The notes under the pieces: model-generated
Databases searched by the model: none
Seen by the model: only the letters and a program-made list of their open reading frames with translations
Told to the model about the DNA's origin: nothing
In this document: one piece after another, positions 44,694 through 52,952 of the stretch
Numbering within the stretch: the first letter of the stretch is position 1
Layout: every line of letters begins with the position of its first letter
Translations under genes and position numbers: made by a program
Source of the DNA: Vibrio panuliri
Lineage (GTDB): Bacteria > Pseudomonadota > Gammaproteobacteria > Enterobacterales > Vibrionaceae
DNA: 64,000 bases
NCBI RefSeq assembly: GCF_009938205.1
Contig: NZ_AP019655.1
Location: 1,488,001 to 1,552,000, forward strand
Direction: 5' to 3'

Positions 44694-46385
44694 CTATTCT
44701 GCTGAATAGACTAACTCACCATTAAAATACGTTTGCAATACTTTTGTTTGATGGACAGAACGAATCTTTTCATCAAAGATATTCTTATCAATCACAATAA
44801 AATCAGCAAATTTACCGGTTTCGATCGAACCAAGCTGATCACCCAAACCTATTGCCTTGGCTCCATTTAACGTAAAGATTTCAATTGCTTCATCTAACTT
44901 AATCGCACTAAAATCGAACGCTGAAGTCTTTGACCCACCCGGTTTTTCTCGCGTCACCATTGCCTCAATACCTAACCAAGGATTCGGTGAGAACGCCACT
45001 GTCCAATCTGAGCCATATGAAATTAACGTACCCTTATTGAGCAATTGACGGATCGGCCACATGTACTTAAGTCGTTTTTCACCAATATCTTTGCGAATCA
45101 CATCCATACCGTCAGAAGGGAACCATAACGCTGGCGAAGCTTCATAAACCACATTCAGTTTATGGAAACGAGCATAATCTTTTGGGTTCGTAAACGTACC
45201 ATGAGCAATACTATGATAACGACCATCGTCTCTAACAGGCAATTGAGATAAGTTGTCGAGCATCATGCTAACCGCACCATCCCCTATCGCATGAACCTTA
45301 AATACAAAGCCCTGTTTCTCTAGGCGATGCATCTCCTCCATCACATCTTGCTGAGGAATCCTCAGCGACCCTTTGTATTTTGTACCGACAAATGGTTCCA
45401 ACATCACCGCGGTTTGCCCAGCGGCTGAGCCGTCTAAGATATACTTGATACCATAAGGATAGATTCTATCACTGGCATAGGACTGGTTATTGTCAATGAG
45501 CTGCTGTAAAGCGTCTTTCGTCGCCTGCTCTGGAACATTAAGCGGTGATGAAATACTAACATGCATTCGCATATTCATATCACCCTGCTTTTCCAGATAT
45601 TGGTAGGCATCGAAGTTGCGCTTAACACCATAGGCATCGTTCATAGCGGTAACACCATAAGAATGCATCTCTTGGAAAAATGGCTTCATACCTTTTTCCG
45701 CCCACTCTTCGAGTGGTGGGTTATCTAAAGCTGCGGTTACCCATTCAGACACGGTTTCTCTCACGACACCAGTCAACTCACCCTGTGCATCTTTTACTAA
45801 AATGCCACCAGCGGGTGGTTGAGTATCTTTGGTAATATTGAGCTCTTTTAACGCCATCGAGTTTAACAGCATGGCATGGGCACCCTGATCCCACAAAGCG
45901 ACGGGTCGGTCATTGATAATCGCATCAAGTGCAGATTTGTGAGAGGGGATCTCAGTGCCAGAGATAAACTCGCCATTATCCGCTAGCCAATTTAGGTTAC
46001 CGCCATAGATCCAACGTTTATCAGGATTATTGGCGCGATAATCCCGCAATACCTTGCTTATCTGCTCCCAAGAGTCCGTAGGAGAAATAAAGATATTCAA
46101 GTAATTATCGGCCCCCATATCAGGGTGAATATGGTCGTCGACAATGCCAGGCATCACCATCTTACCTTGCAGATCAATCAGCTTTGTTTCAGAGTCTTGG
46201 TGTTTTTTCACCAAAGATAGCTCTCCAACCTCGATGATCTTACCATCTTTAATTGCAAAAGCTTCGGCCCAAGGTTGAGCTTTGTTGACTGTGTAGATTT
46301 TACCATTGTAAAAAACCGCGTCTGCATCTGCCAACACACTAAAGCTGACACACGAGATCACCGAAGATATCACCAATCGCTTCAT
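44694..46385 (-). CDS. Secreted YtcJ-type amidohydrolase
   Basis: A 563-residue protein with a signal peptide (MKRLVISSVISCVSFSVLADA). The amidohydrolase-3 domain shows the metal-binding DDHIHPD, VHAIGDGAV, AHGTFTNP and YGSDWTVA. The fold is the usual small beta-sandwich plus metal barrel, with the C-terminal return strand (GSIETGKFADFIVID). It should hydrolyse a C-N bond in the periplasm; the substrate is unknown. A monocistronic unit with its own terminator. Confidence 0.85.
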   Translation of the reverse strand: MKRLVISSVISCVSFSVLADADAVFYNGKIYTVNKAQPWAEAFAIKDGKIIEVGELSLVKKHQDSETKLIDLQGKMVMPGIVDDHIHPDMGADNYLNIFISPTDSWEQISKVLRDYRANNPDKRWIYGGNLNWLADNGEFISGTEIPSHKSALDAIINDRPVALWDQGAHAMLLNSMALKELNITKDTQPPAGGILVKDAQGELTGVVRETVSEWVTAALDNPPLEEWAEKGMKPFFQEMHSYGVTAMNDAYGVKRNFDAYQYLEKQGDMNMRMHVSISSPLNVPEQATKDALQQLIDNNQSYASDRIYPYGIKYILDGSAAGQTAVMLEPFVGTKYKGSLRIPQQDVMEEMHRLEKQGFVFKVHAIGDGAVSMMLDNLSQLPVRDDGRYHSIAHGTFTNPKDYARFHKLNVVYEASPALWFPSDGMDVIRKDIGEKRLKYMWPIRQLLNKGTLISYGSDWTVAFSPNPWLGIEAMVTREKPGGSKTSAFDFSAIKLDEAIEIFTLNGAKAIGLGDQLGSIETGKFADFIVIDKNIFDEKIRSVHQTKVLQTYFNGELVYSAE

Positions 46386-46611
46386 AACTTTTCCTTGTTT
46401 AACTCACTTCAATCGTAACTATATTGAATTTTAAGAAGTTTAGATAACCCCAACTATTAACACTATCATCTATTTAGAAGCATTTCATTTAACACATAAA
46501 CATTAAATACTCATTTCATTGATAATGATAACATCAGGAATCTAGATAAAATAAGGCGTGTTATAGAGGGAGGTGATGGTATTACGACTATGTGTGTCTG
46601 TTGGCACCCCA

Positions 46612-46646
46612 CAAAAAAGCCCGATATTGATTACAACATCGGACTT
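46612..46646 (-). terminator. Terminator of the PAP2 phosphatase gene
   Basis: Arms AAGCCCGAT and ATCGGACTT (8 of 9 pair); on the minus strand GGGCTTTTTTG gives the T-run. Confidence 0.75.
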
Positions 46647-46680
46647 ATTCAGACAAACCATCGATATATGGGGAAGTTAG

Positions 46681-47433
46681 CTATCCAGAGCAACGATTTT
46701 TAAGATTCAAATAACCATTTATCTTGCCCGCTACTGCGTCAAAATCCGGCAAAAGAGCATAAACAATAAAAACAAACATCACTGATGCCATCAAATCGAT
46801 GGGACGGTGCATCCCCAACCACAGTCGACTATATGCGACGCCTAACGCCCAAACCATTACTCCAGCGGTGAGTAGATAACGTTTGTGTTCGACAAATAGA
46901 CCACCAAAGAAAGCGACACAAATAGCGACAAAAATCGTATGTCCTGAAGGAAAAGAGTAATCAGTTTCTCCCAACCAATGCTGAGTTCGCCAGTGACTAA
47001 CATGCTCAGAAACCTTGTGAATCACCGACTCTTGTTGCTCTGCTGACAAGTGATAGAAATGCTCTGGGTTAGGCACCAAGAGTTCATGAGACAGCGTTTC
47101 TGTGTAAGGTCTCGGGCTTTCTGTCATCTGCTTAAGACCGGTTTTAGCCACAAAGCCAATGACAAGTAACAGCCCTAACTGAGCCGCTTTCGATATAAGT
47201 TGTTTTGGGGTGAGACGAAGCGTCATGACACCAACACAAAATACCGCAAGAGTCACGACAAAGCCTTGACTGCCAGCCGAGTGGGTCAACGTGGTAAAAA
47301 ATGCACCTTGTTGGTCACTCACTGCCGCTAGAAGATCAATATGACCAACGAATCGAGTCATCACAGCGATTAGCACTAACAGCAAAACAAGCAATGCCAA
47401 ACCACCTCGTTTAGCCAAAAGCAGATTTTTCAT
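46681..47433 (-). CDS. PgpB-like PAP2 lipid phosphatase
   Basis: A 250-residue inner-membrane protein with six hydrophobic segments. The three PAP2 motifs are present: KQMTESPRPY, YSFPSGHT and SRLWLGMHRPIDL. Order, length and the long loop between motifs 1 and 2 match PgpB, which removes phosphate from phosphatidylglycerophosphate and undecaprenyl diphosphate on the periplasmic side. Specificity is not proven. It stands alone; 47434-47690 upstream shows no convincing gene. Confidence 0.85.
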   Translation of the reverse strand: MKNLLLAKRGGLALLVLLLVLIAVMTRFVGHIDLLAAVSDQQGAFFTTLTHSAGSQGFVVTLAVFCVGVMTLRLTPKQLISKAAQLGLLLVIGFVAKTGLKQMTESPRPYTETLSHELLVPNPEHFYHLSAEQQESVIHKVSEHVSHWRTQHWLGETDYSFPSGHTIFVAICVAFFGGLFVEHKRYLLTAGVMVWALGVAYSRLWLGMHRPIDLMASVMFVFIVYALLPDFDAVAGKINGYLNLKNRCSG

Positions 47434-47692
47434 AACCAGAACTCACTTTATGTGGGTAAAAATTGCAAGATCCGATTGGTTTACGTGGGGACGGTGTGTT
47501 TGTCACTGCCCATGACCAAGCAGGAAGTTCAAAGTTTGGGCGCAATGGATAGGGGTATCCGACTGGGTAGCCAAACTATGAAGCGAATATTAGCCGATAA
47601 AACCTGCTTGAATTATCAATTTGCTGTCAAATTCGAGAAAAATGTCGCTAAAATTAGAAAAGATGCAAAAACAGAACTGAAGATATGACGAG

Positions 47693-47724
47693 GAAAAAAT
47701 GCCTGCACACGAGATACAGGCATT
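47693..47724 (-). terminator. Terminator of the ferrosome-like operon
   Basis: Arms AATGCCTG and CAGGCATT; on the minus strand the stem runs into TTTTTTCC. It lies 25 bases after the ATPase stop. Confidence 0.8.
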
Positions 47725-47748
47725 GGGTTAATCACTGGAGGGTCCTTA

Positions 47749-49812
47749 TCAATCGTTCTTGATGGCGACAGACCGCCCAAGAATCGCTAAGGTGGTTCCA
47801 TTGTGTAAGAGTGCACTCATTGTAGGGCTTAGCATACCTAGCGCCGCAGCCAACATAATGCCGCTATTCACATACTCCGCGACTTTGATGTTCTGATGAA
47901 TCATCTTCATTGCTACGTGGGCTAATCTCACCGTATGTGATACGCCAGCGAGCTTATCTTGCAACAACACAACATCCGCAGCTTGGCGCGCAAGCTCTGT
48001 ACCGCGACACATCGCAATACCTACATCCGCCTTGGTCAGTGCTGGCGCATCATTAACCCCATCACCAACAAACATCACATTGCGCCCCTGCTGTTGCAGT
48101 TCCTCAATAATGGCAGATTTGCTTTTCGGTGTGGCTTCAGCAAACACGCGGTCAAGTTGGAGTTCTTCTCCGAGCATCTGCGCTTTGTATGTGCTGTCAC
48201 CAGAGATCATCACTAGCTGGCTAATACCCAGCTCTCGAAGTTCAGCAAGTGTCTGATGCACATCTTCGCGAAGGTGGTCTCGCAAGCCAATCATACCAAT
48301 CAGCTTCTTCTCAGAAGAGATAAAGATAAGATGACGACCAAGTTGTTCAAAGTGACGAATTTCATCTTCAACCTCACTGAAATCCACCTGCTCATGCTCT
48401 TCTAAGAAATGACGGCTTCCCATCACCAAGCAGTGATCTTTCAGTGTACTGCGCAGTCCATGTGCGATGACATATTCCACTTCACCGTGCTCAATATGTG
48501 GCAATTGATGGTTAGTTGCCGCATTGACCACCGCTTGTGAAAGGGGATGGTTGCTATGCTCTTCCACCGATGCCGCTATCGCGAGCAAATCTCGCGCACT
48601 GTTTTTAGGGCAAAGTGGGATAACATCCGTTACTTCCATATCGCCATAGGTGAGTGTGCCAGTTTTATCAAACACACAAGTATCGACGCGAGCGAGCTTC
48701 TCAATCGCACTGCCACCTTTAAGCAGAATCCCTTGTTGCGCAGCGCGGTACATGATCGACTTAAACGTCACCGGTGTACTGAGTTTCAGCGCGCAGGAGT
48801 AATCGACCAAAAACACTGACGCAACTCGGTTAAGATCTTGAGTTAAGGCAAAAACAGCCGCCCCAATACCAAGTGTGATCTTAACTCGGCGATTCGCCAT
48901 ATCTTGCGTCACCTGCTGAATTTCACTCTTTTCACTTAAAGAGTCATAAATCAGCTTGGCAATTTTCGCCGTCGTGGCTTCACTGCCAATTTTCTCGACT
49001 CGAACTTTGATGGTGCCTTCATGAACGGTAGTGCCAGAATAGACATAGGCATCTAACTCACGTCTGACTGGGACATTCTCACCAGTCAGCGAGGACTGAT
49101 TGATAAGTGCCGTTCCGGCTATAACGATACCGTCGACAGGGATAGCGTCACCCGGAGCAAGCTCAATCACCTCATTTGGCTGAAGATCACTCGAGTTAAC
49201 TTGTTGTTTACTACCATCTTGCGCAATACGCCAAACCAGTGACTCTTGGGGGTGCATAAGTTCAGCCAGCAACTGATCACTGTTGCGGCTGGTTTTTTGC
49301 TCCATATACTCGCCAAGACTGATCAGACTTTGCGTCATCATCGCCGTGCGATAGTCACCACGCCATGCCGAAAGGCCGACTGCTATAGCATCCAATACTT
49401 CGACTGAAATGCGTTTATCTCGCAGCTCATTGATCCCCTCCACCAAAGTGGGAGCAATCAGTGTTGCTGTGGTGACCGCCCCCCACTTATTTGGCAACAT
49501 CGCAGCCGCAAGCGTCCCAATCACATTCATCGCCACATCACCACGTGTGTATTGGTGTTCTGACTCTTGTGATTCCGCCTGTGAAAAGTCCAATTGTTCA
49601 AGCCGAGCTTCAAGCACTTTGCTGCTCAATAAGCTCGTGTCGTACTCAATGGCAATAGAGCAAGCAACTTGGTTAACGCGCACATCTCGAATACCTTGGA
49701 TTGCCATTAAACTCTGTTTAATCCAATCACCAATATCAAGATGCGCTTTTAGTTCACGGACTTTAAAGCGCACTCGCCCAGGGAAGTGATGCTTTATCTG
49801 CAAACCAATCAC
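47749..49812 (-). CDS. fezB: P1B-type metal ATPase, FezB-like
   Basis: A 687-residue P-type ATPase. Phosphorylation site DKTGTLTYG, actuator loop LTGENVPV, hinge GDGVNDAPAL and the heavy-metal HP motif EEHSNHPLSQ are all present. The membrane metal motif is DYSCALKLSTP (Ser-Cys-Ala instead of Cys-Pro-Cys), which I recall as the P1B-6 class found in ferrosomes. The first 85 residues are an HMA-like domain without metal Cys, starting HHFPGRVRFKVR. It is last in a five-gene unit with 4-base overlaps. Likely role: pumps iron into a membrane compartment. The gene symbol is by analogy only. Confidence 0.8.
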   Translation of the reverse strand: MIGLQIKHHFPGRVRFKVRELKAHLDIGDWIKQSLMAIQGIRDVRVNQVACSIAIEYDTSLLSSKVLEARLEQLDFSQAESQESEHQYTRGDVAMNVIGTLAAAMLPNKWGAVTTATLIAPTLVEGINELRDKRISVEVLDAIAVGLSAWRGDYRTAMMTQSLISLGEYMEQKTSRNSDQLLAELMHPQESLVWRIAQDGSKQQVNSSDLQPNEVIELAPGDAIPVDGIVIAGTALINQSSLTGENVPVRRELDAYVYSGTTVHEGTIKVRVEKIGSEATTAKIAKLIYDSLSEKSEIQQVTQDMANRRVKITLGIGAAVFALTQDLNRVASVFLVDYSCALKLSTPVTFKSIMYRAAQQGILLKGGSAIEKLARVDTCVFDKTGTLTYGDMEVTDVIPLCPKNSARDLLAIAASVEEHSNHPLSQAVVNAATNHQLPHIEHGEVEYVIAHGLRSTLKDHCLVMGSRHFLEEHEQVDFSEVEDEIRHFEQLGRHLIFISSEKKLIGMIGLRDHLREDVHQTLAELRELGISQLVMISGDSTYKAQMLGEELQLDRVFAEATPKSKSAIIEELQQQGRNVMFVGDGVNDAPALTKADVGIAMCRGTELARQAADVVLLQDKLAGVSHTVRLAHVAMKMIHQNIKVAEYVNSGIMLAAALGMLSPTMSALLHNGTTLAILGRSVAIKND

Positions 49813-50108
49813 TCCTCACTTTTGTGCAAGTTACGGTAGTATTCTAGCTCTGCTTGAGTATCTTCTAAGCGCTCTTTAAGCTCTTCAACTTCACCGCGTA
49901 CTGTCGACCATGCTTTTTCACCGGTCGCAGCAACGCCTTGTTGGAACTTTTTGTTGCTTATGATGTAAGCAACCGCAGCGCCGGCAACCAACCCCATAGC
50001 AAAATGAGTTTTACTATTTTGCTTTTTGTACGGTTGCTCTTGATTACCTTGCTGACCAGCATGGCCGTAATATGGGTAACCATAGTAGTAAGGATTGTTA
50101 TTGTTCAT
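49809..50108 (-). CDS. YtxH-like small membrane-associated protein
   Basis: A 99-residue protein. A Tyr/Asn/Gly-rich head (NNNPYYYGYPYYGHAG) is followed by one hydrophobic helix (FAMGLVAGAAVAYIIS) and an amphipathic charged helix (GEVEELKERLEDTQAELEYYRNL), the YtxH layout. It overlaps the ATPase start by 4 bases and the previous gene by 11. The short anchor and coiled-coil suggest a scaffold on the membrane of the compartment; this is inference. Confidence 0.7.
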   Translation of the reverse strand: MNNNNPYYYGYPYYGHAGQQGNQEQPYKKQNSKTHFAMGLVAGAAVAYIISNKKFQQGVAATGEKAWSTVRGEVEELKERLEDTQAELEYYRNLHKSEE

Positions 50109-50406
50109 TTTTAGGCTCTTCCGAGAGTTGATCCATCAGGTAAACACCTGCGGCACCAACGCTTAAAATGGTTAATAAAGAAAGCACTGGGCGACCCGCC
50201 ATCTTTTCGGCAACATAGGTTGATGCGCCACTGACGACACCAGCCTTCACTGCAGAAATTGAAGCTTGGGCAACCATATCATTAGTTGCCAGTTCACCTT
50301 GCTGATGACGTTGCCAATTGCTCACTACGGACGCACTGCCCCCTGCCATCGCACCAATAATCATGGCACGACTGGCAGCGCTGAGTTTGTCACTTGAGTT
50401 ACTCAT
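50098..50406 (-). CDS. Small glycine-rich membrane protein
   Basis: A 102-residue protein with two hydrophobic stretches rich in Gly, Ala and Ser (AMIIGAMAGGSASVVSNW and LLTILSVGAAGVYLMDQL) and a third weak one (ISAVKAGVVSGASTYV). Small-residue-packed helices like these are typical of organelle membrane proteins (compare magnetosome proteins), though no family is recognised. It overlaps its neighbours by 4 and 11 bases. Confidence 0.7.
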   Translation of the reverse strand: MSNSSDKLSAASRAMIIGAMAGGSASVVSNWQRHQQGELATNDMVAQASISAVKAGVVSGASTYVAEKMAGRPVLSLLTILSVGAAGVYLMDQLSEEPKNEQ

Positions 50407-51218
50407 ACCGGCTTCACATCTGAGTCAGCTTCGCTATCTGTTTGCGCTACCGCTTCAACATCAGGCGCAACTTCCTCTTGTTTCGCTTCTTTATGACGCT
50501 CAACCGATTCTTGGAAACCTTGCTTACCCGCGGTGTAAGTGTCTCGGAAGATCTCGCCACCAGCATTGACGTTTTCTTTAACACTATGTGCCGTATTGGT
50601 CGCGGTCTCTTTAGCAGCAGAACCGCCAGTTTTGAGCATATCACCCGCTCCCGAGACTAAGCCCATCAGTTTGCCGCGGACATTTTCATTGCTGAGCAAT
50701 AGCGCAGTTGCTGCGCCAACGACGGCACCTTTCCAAAACTCTTTATCGTTCATACCTAAACTCCCTAAAATCTCGTTAAACATTCCCGCGTCTTCGCCCA
50801 TGGCCCCTTCTAACATTGCCTGAGCTTGTTCAAATAACGCGTCATTTGTTTCTTCTTGCGGTTCACCTTGTCCCTGCATGCCTGGATGCATATGTGGTGG
50901 CATTCCCTGATGCATCGCCTGATGCGCGGCGGGATGCATGTGTGGATGCCAGTTCGGCGGAGGCATCATAGAAGGGTGGCAATAGGCCGGGTGATGCATC
51001 CACATTGGGTGGTGCCACATAGGCGGTGGCATATGCCCCATATGGGGTGGGAAGTGGGCGTGACCCATCGGCTGATGAGGTTGATTGGGATGGGCAAAAT
51101 GAGGTGGGTAACCATAGTAACCACCATAGGGCGGTTGTTGAGTGCTTTGCTCACTCTGTTCAAAGGCAGCATAGGCTTGCTCACCGTTGGCCGAGCTCTG
51201 CTGCTTGTTATCACTCAT
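50403..51218 (-). CDS. His/Met/Pro-rich protein with YtxH-like membrane part
   Basis: A 271-residue protein in three parts. Residues about 28-110 are low-complexity and packed with His, Met, Pro, Trp and Tyr (for example MGHMPPPMWHHPMWMHHP), a likely metal-binding brush. Then come an acidic helix (ALFEQAQAMLEGAMGEDAG) and a hydrophobic helix with glycine (FWKGAVVGAATALLLSN) followed by an amphipathic region. It overlaps both neighbours by 4 bases (ATGA). Probably binds iron or another metal at the organelle membrane; inferred from composition and context. Confidence 0.75.
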   Translation of the reverse strand: MSDNKQQSSANGEQAYAAFEQSEQSTQQPPYGGYYGYPPHFAHPNQPHQPMGHAHFPPHMGHMPPPMWHHPMWMHHPAYCHPSMMPPPNWHPHMHPAAHQAMHQGMPPHMHPGMQGQGEPQEETNDALFEQAQAMLEGAMGEDAGMFNEILGSLGMNDKEFWKGAVVGAATALLLSNENVRGKLMGLVSGAGDMLKTGGSAAKETATNTAHSVKENVNAGGEIFRDTYTAGKQGFQESVERHKEAKQEEVAPDVEAVAQTDSEADSDVKPV

Positions 51219-51547
51219 GAGTTAACTCCATTTAAGTTCAAACTCTCAGCAATGGCGTAACAAGCTTGCTCTGCTTGTTGATCGGATCCGGAAAACAACC
51301 TATCTACGAGCTGTGGTTGAATAATGACTGGATCGTACTCAATCAAAATACTGCCTGTGACACTGTTGAGTTTGTAGTTTTTGAACGCAGGGATAGCAGC
51401 CAAAGCATGTTCGATATCTTGAAGTTTGTATTTCGCCAAATGAGCGACAATCCCCATTTTATACTTCAGGCGAACTCGCCCCGGAATGTGATGGCCAATC
51501 ACAACCCACGTTCTTAGTTTTAAGGCCATATCTACGTGTTGTTTCAT
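51215..51547 (-). CDS. HMA-like protein with GRVR motif
   Basis: A 110-residue protein with a betaalphabeta-betaalphabeta (HMA_2-like) pattern: WVVIGHHIPGRVRLKYK, a helix, then LNSVTGSILIEYDP and a final helix. It lacks the metal-binding Cys pair of classical HMA domains. It is a free-standing version of the ATPase N-terminus (HHFPGRVRFKVR), with the same basic motif. It is the first gene of the five-gene unit; the next start overlaps its stop by 4 bases. The start has no good ribosome site. Confidence 0.75.
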   Translation of the reverse strand: MKQHVDMALKLRTWVVIGHHIPGRVRLKYKMGIVAHLAKYKLQDIEHALAAIPAFKNYKLNSVTGSILIEYDPVIIQPQLVDRLFSGSDQQAEQACYAIAESLNLNGVNS

Positions 51548-51654
51548 AACTCAAATATATAGGAATGCAAATCAAACCCCACGAAAAATGTGGTTACATT
51601 GCGTACGGATTGGTATTTTTTTGCGCCAAGTCATATCGCGTGCTATTGTATACA

Positions 51655-51675
51655 AATAACAATTGTTATCGTTTG
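51655..51675. promoter_or_regulatory. Fur box in the ferrosome-like locus
   Basis: A perfect 14-bp palindrome ATAACAATTGTTAT (51656-51669) is extended on one side by CGTTTGCATT, giving GATAAC-AATTGT-TATTTG hexamers on the minus strand, as in Vibrio Fur sites. It lies 14 bases before the divergent HMA gene and about 108 bases before the five-gene unit. Confidence 0.7.
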
Positions 51676-51688
51676 CATTGGCGTTTAT

Positions 51689-52051
51689 ATGAACACTTAC
51701 ATTCACAAAACAAATCAAAGAGTTAGAGTTAGATCTGACTATATTAAAGAGCATAAAAATGATGTAATCGCGTTGATTTCTCAACTTGAGCAGATTGACG
51801 CAATTGTTGCAGTTAAACATAAACATCACGCAGGTTCCGTGGCGATCACCTTTGACCCAAATGAACTCGATGCCGATAGCGTACTGGAAATCTTAGAAAG
51901 TCATGGCTGGTTGCGTAGCAATCCAAAACCTTCATTTGTTGAAAATGCGGTCATCAGTGGAACGAAGACTTTTGCCAAAGGAATGGCTGGAATGGCACTT
52001 TCGCGTTTAGTCGGCCCATCCGTAAGCCGAGTGATCATGAGTTTGGGTTAA
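51689..52051 (+). CDS. HMA-like protein with RVRVR motif, divergent gene
   Basis: A 120-residue protein that opens with a basic strand (NTYIHKTNQRVRVRSDYI), then a helix, strands and helix of the HMA-like fold (IDAIVAVKHKHHAGSVAITFDPNELD), and a glycine-rich C-terminal helix (GMAGMALSRLVG). It has no metal Cys pair. ATG 51689 is preferred to the long upstream frame because the Fur box lies just before it and the extra residues look random. It is the third protein of this fold in the locus and is likely Fur-controlled. Confidence 0.75.
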   Translation: MNTYIHKTNQRVRVRSDYIKEHKNDVIALISQLEQIDAIVAVKHKHHAGSVAITFDPNELDADSVLEILESHGWLRSNPKPSFVENAVISGTKTFAKGMAGMALSRLVGPSVSRVIMSLG

Positions 52052-52067
52052 GATAGCAGGGCGTGAT

Positions 52068-52502
52068 TTAGGCAGACATTTGAAGCTTCTTAGCTGCACA
52101 TTTACAAACACCATTACTTAGGGCTGGACAGCGCTTACATGGTGGTGATTTTAAAGGTAAATGAACAATAGACTTTATATTAGGGCGCAACTCTGCGCTC
52201 TTTTTGATCTCACTGTTGGTGCTAGAGGTTGCCCTCCCCATCTGGGGCATCGGTATTACGTTGCCATCATTAAACCATGATAAAAGAGGATTGAGCGGTG
52301 CTGCCAACTCGCTGGCAACATTAACCAATGCTTGCTGAGAGACTTGCTTAAACTCTGCCTGCCATTGTGATGATGAGTTTTGCTGGGGACGATTAAAATT
52401 TTGGGTAGACGAAGTCAAAGCACCAAGCTGCTGCATTGACTTGGACTGCACCTTTTTCTCGACTTTTTTCTTCAATTTTTTTAGCGTTTTTTTCGCACCC
52501 AT
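52068..52502 (-). CDS. Lys-rich protein with C-terminal Cys cluster
   Basis: A 144-residue protein. The N-terminal 35 residues are strongly basic (MGAKKTLKKLKKKVEKKV), the middle is polar and the end has a metal-type cysteine cluster (PPCKRCPALSNGVCKCAAKK). ATG 52502 is chosen as the first ATG that starts the basic helix; the ribosome site AAAGG is close. It is convergent with the divergent HMA gene, ending 16 bases from it, so it may belong to the same locus. No family is recognised. Confidence 0.6.
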   Translation of the reverse strand: MGAKKTLKKLKKKVEKKVQSKSMQQLGALTSSTQNFNRPQQNSSSQWQAEFKQVSQQALVNVASELAAPLNPLLSWFNDGNVIPMPQMGRATSSTNSEIKKSAELRPNIKSIVHLPLKSPPCKRCPALSNGVCKCAAKKLQMSA

Positions 52503-52639
52503 ACCCTTTCTAGACCGGCTGTTGTTGATAGAACTATTGCAGATTAGCAAAGATACGATTGCAGCGTAATGCCACCGTCTTTTGCAGCATTTGCAACCAA
52601 TTGATGGATAGGGCTTTTATGACTCACTAGTCTCAATTA

Positions 52640-52906
52640 TATACTCAAGTGACTTCAAGATGCAGGATTCAGAGCCCTGTCACTGGTTCGAGTTCAAGGA
52701 AAACTGCGACGTGAAATAGCCATCTATTTTCAAGTAGTTTGACGTAGAAATAGTGCCAGTGACTGGCTCCCGAAGGGCGAGTTTACTTGATTCGTATGCA
52801 TCGTTAACGATTTTTGGTTTAGAACCACTAGACCTTCAACTCATTGCCTTGCCTACAAACCAAGTCATTCTCGCTGAACCAAGCATCTTGAGGTTACTTG
52901 AGTATA
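52640..52906. mobile_element. MITE-like element with 24-bp inverted ends
   Basis: The left end TATACTCAAGTGACTTCAAG plus ATGC and the right end, read in reverse, TATACTCAAGTAACCTCAAG plus ATGC match at 22 of 24 positions. The interior of about 220 bp has no convincing gene. The ends begin with TATA, which may be the target duplication. No transposase is present, so it would be a non-autonomous element. The 52503-52952 gap otherwise holds only the LysR promoter. Confidence 0.6.
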
Positions 52907-52952
52907 AAGTATATGATTTAGCCATAACACTATATGATTGGGAAGTAACCTG

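Noticed and set aside
46515..46537. Fur-like TGATAATGATAACAT before the amidohydrolase
   Set aside because: Only one half fits the Fur consensus; the other half matches at 3 of 7 positions.
47452..47688. Plus-strand frame of 78 codons between the phosphatase and the ferrosome-like operon
   Set aside because: Starts with GTG inside the phosphatase promoter, has no ribosome site at either the GTG or the internal ATG 47512, and matches no family.
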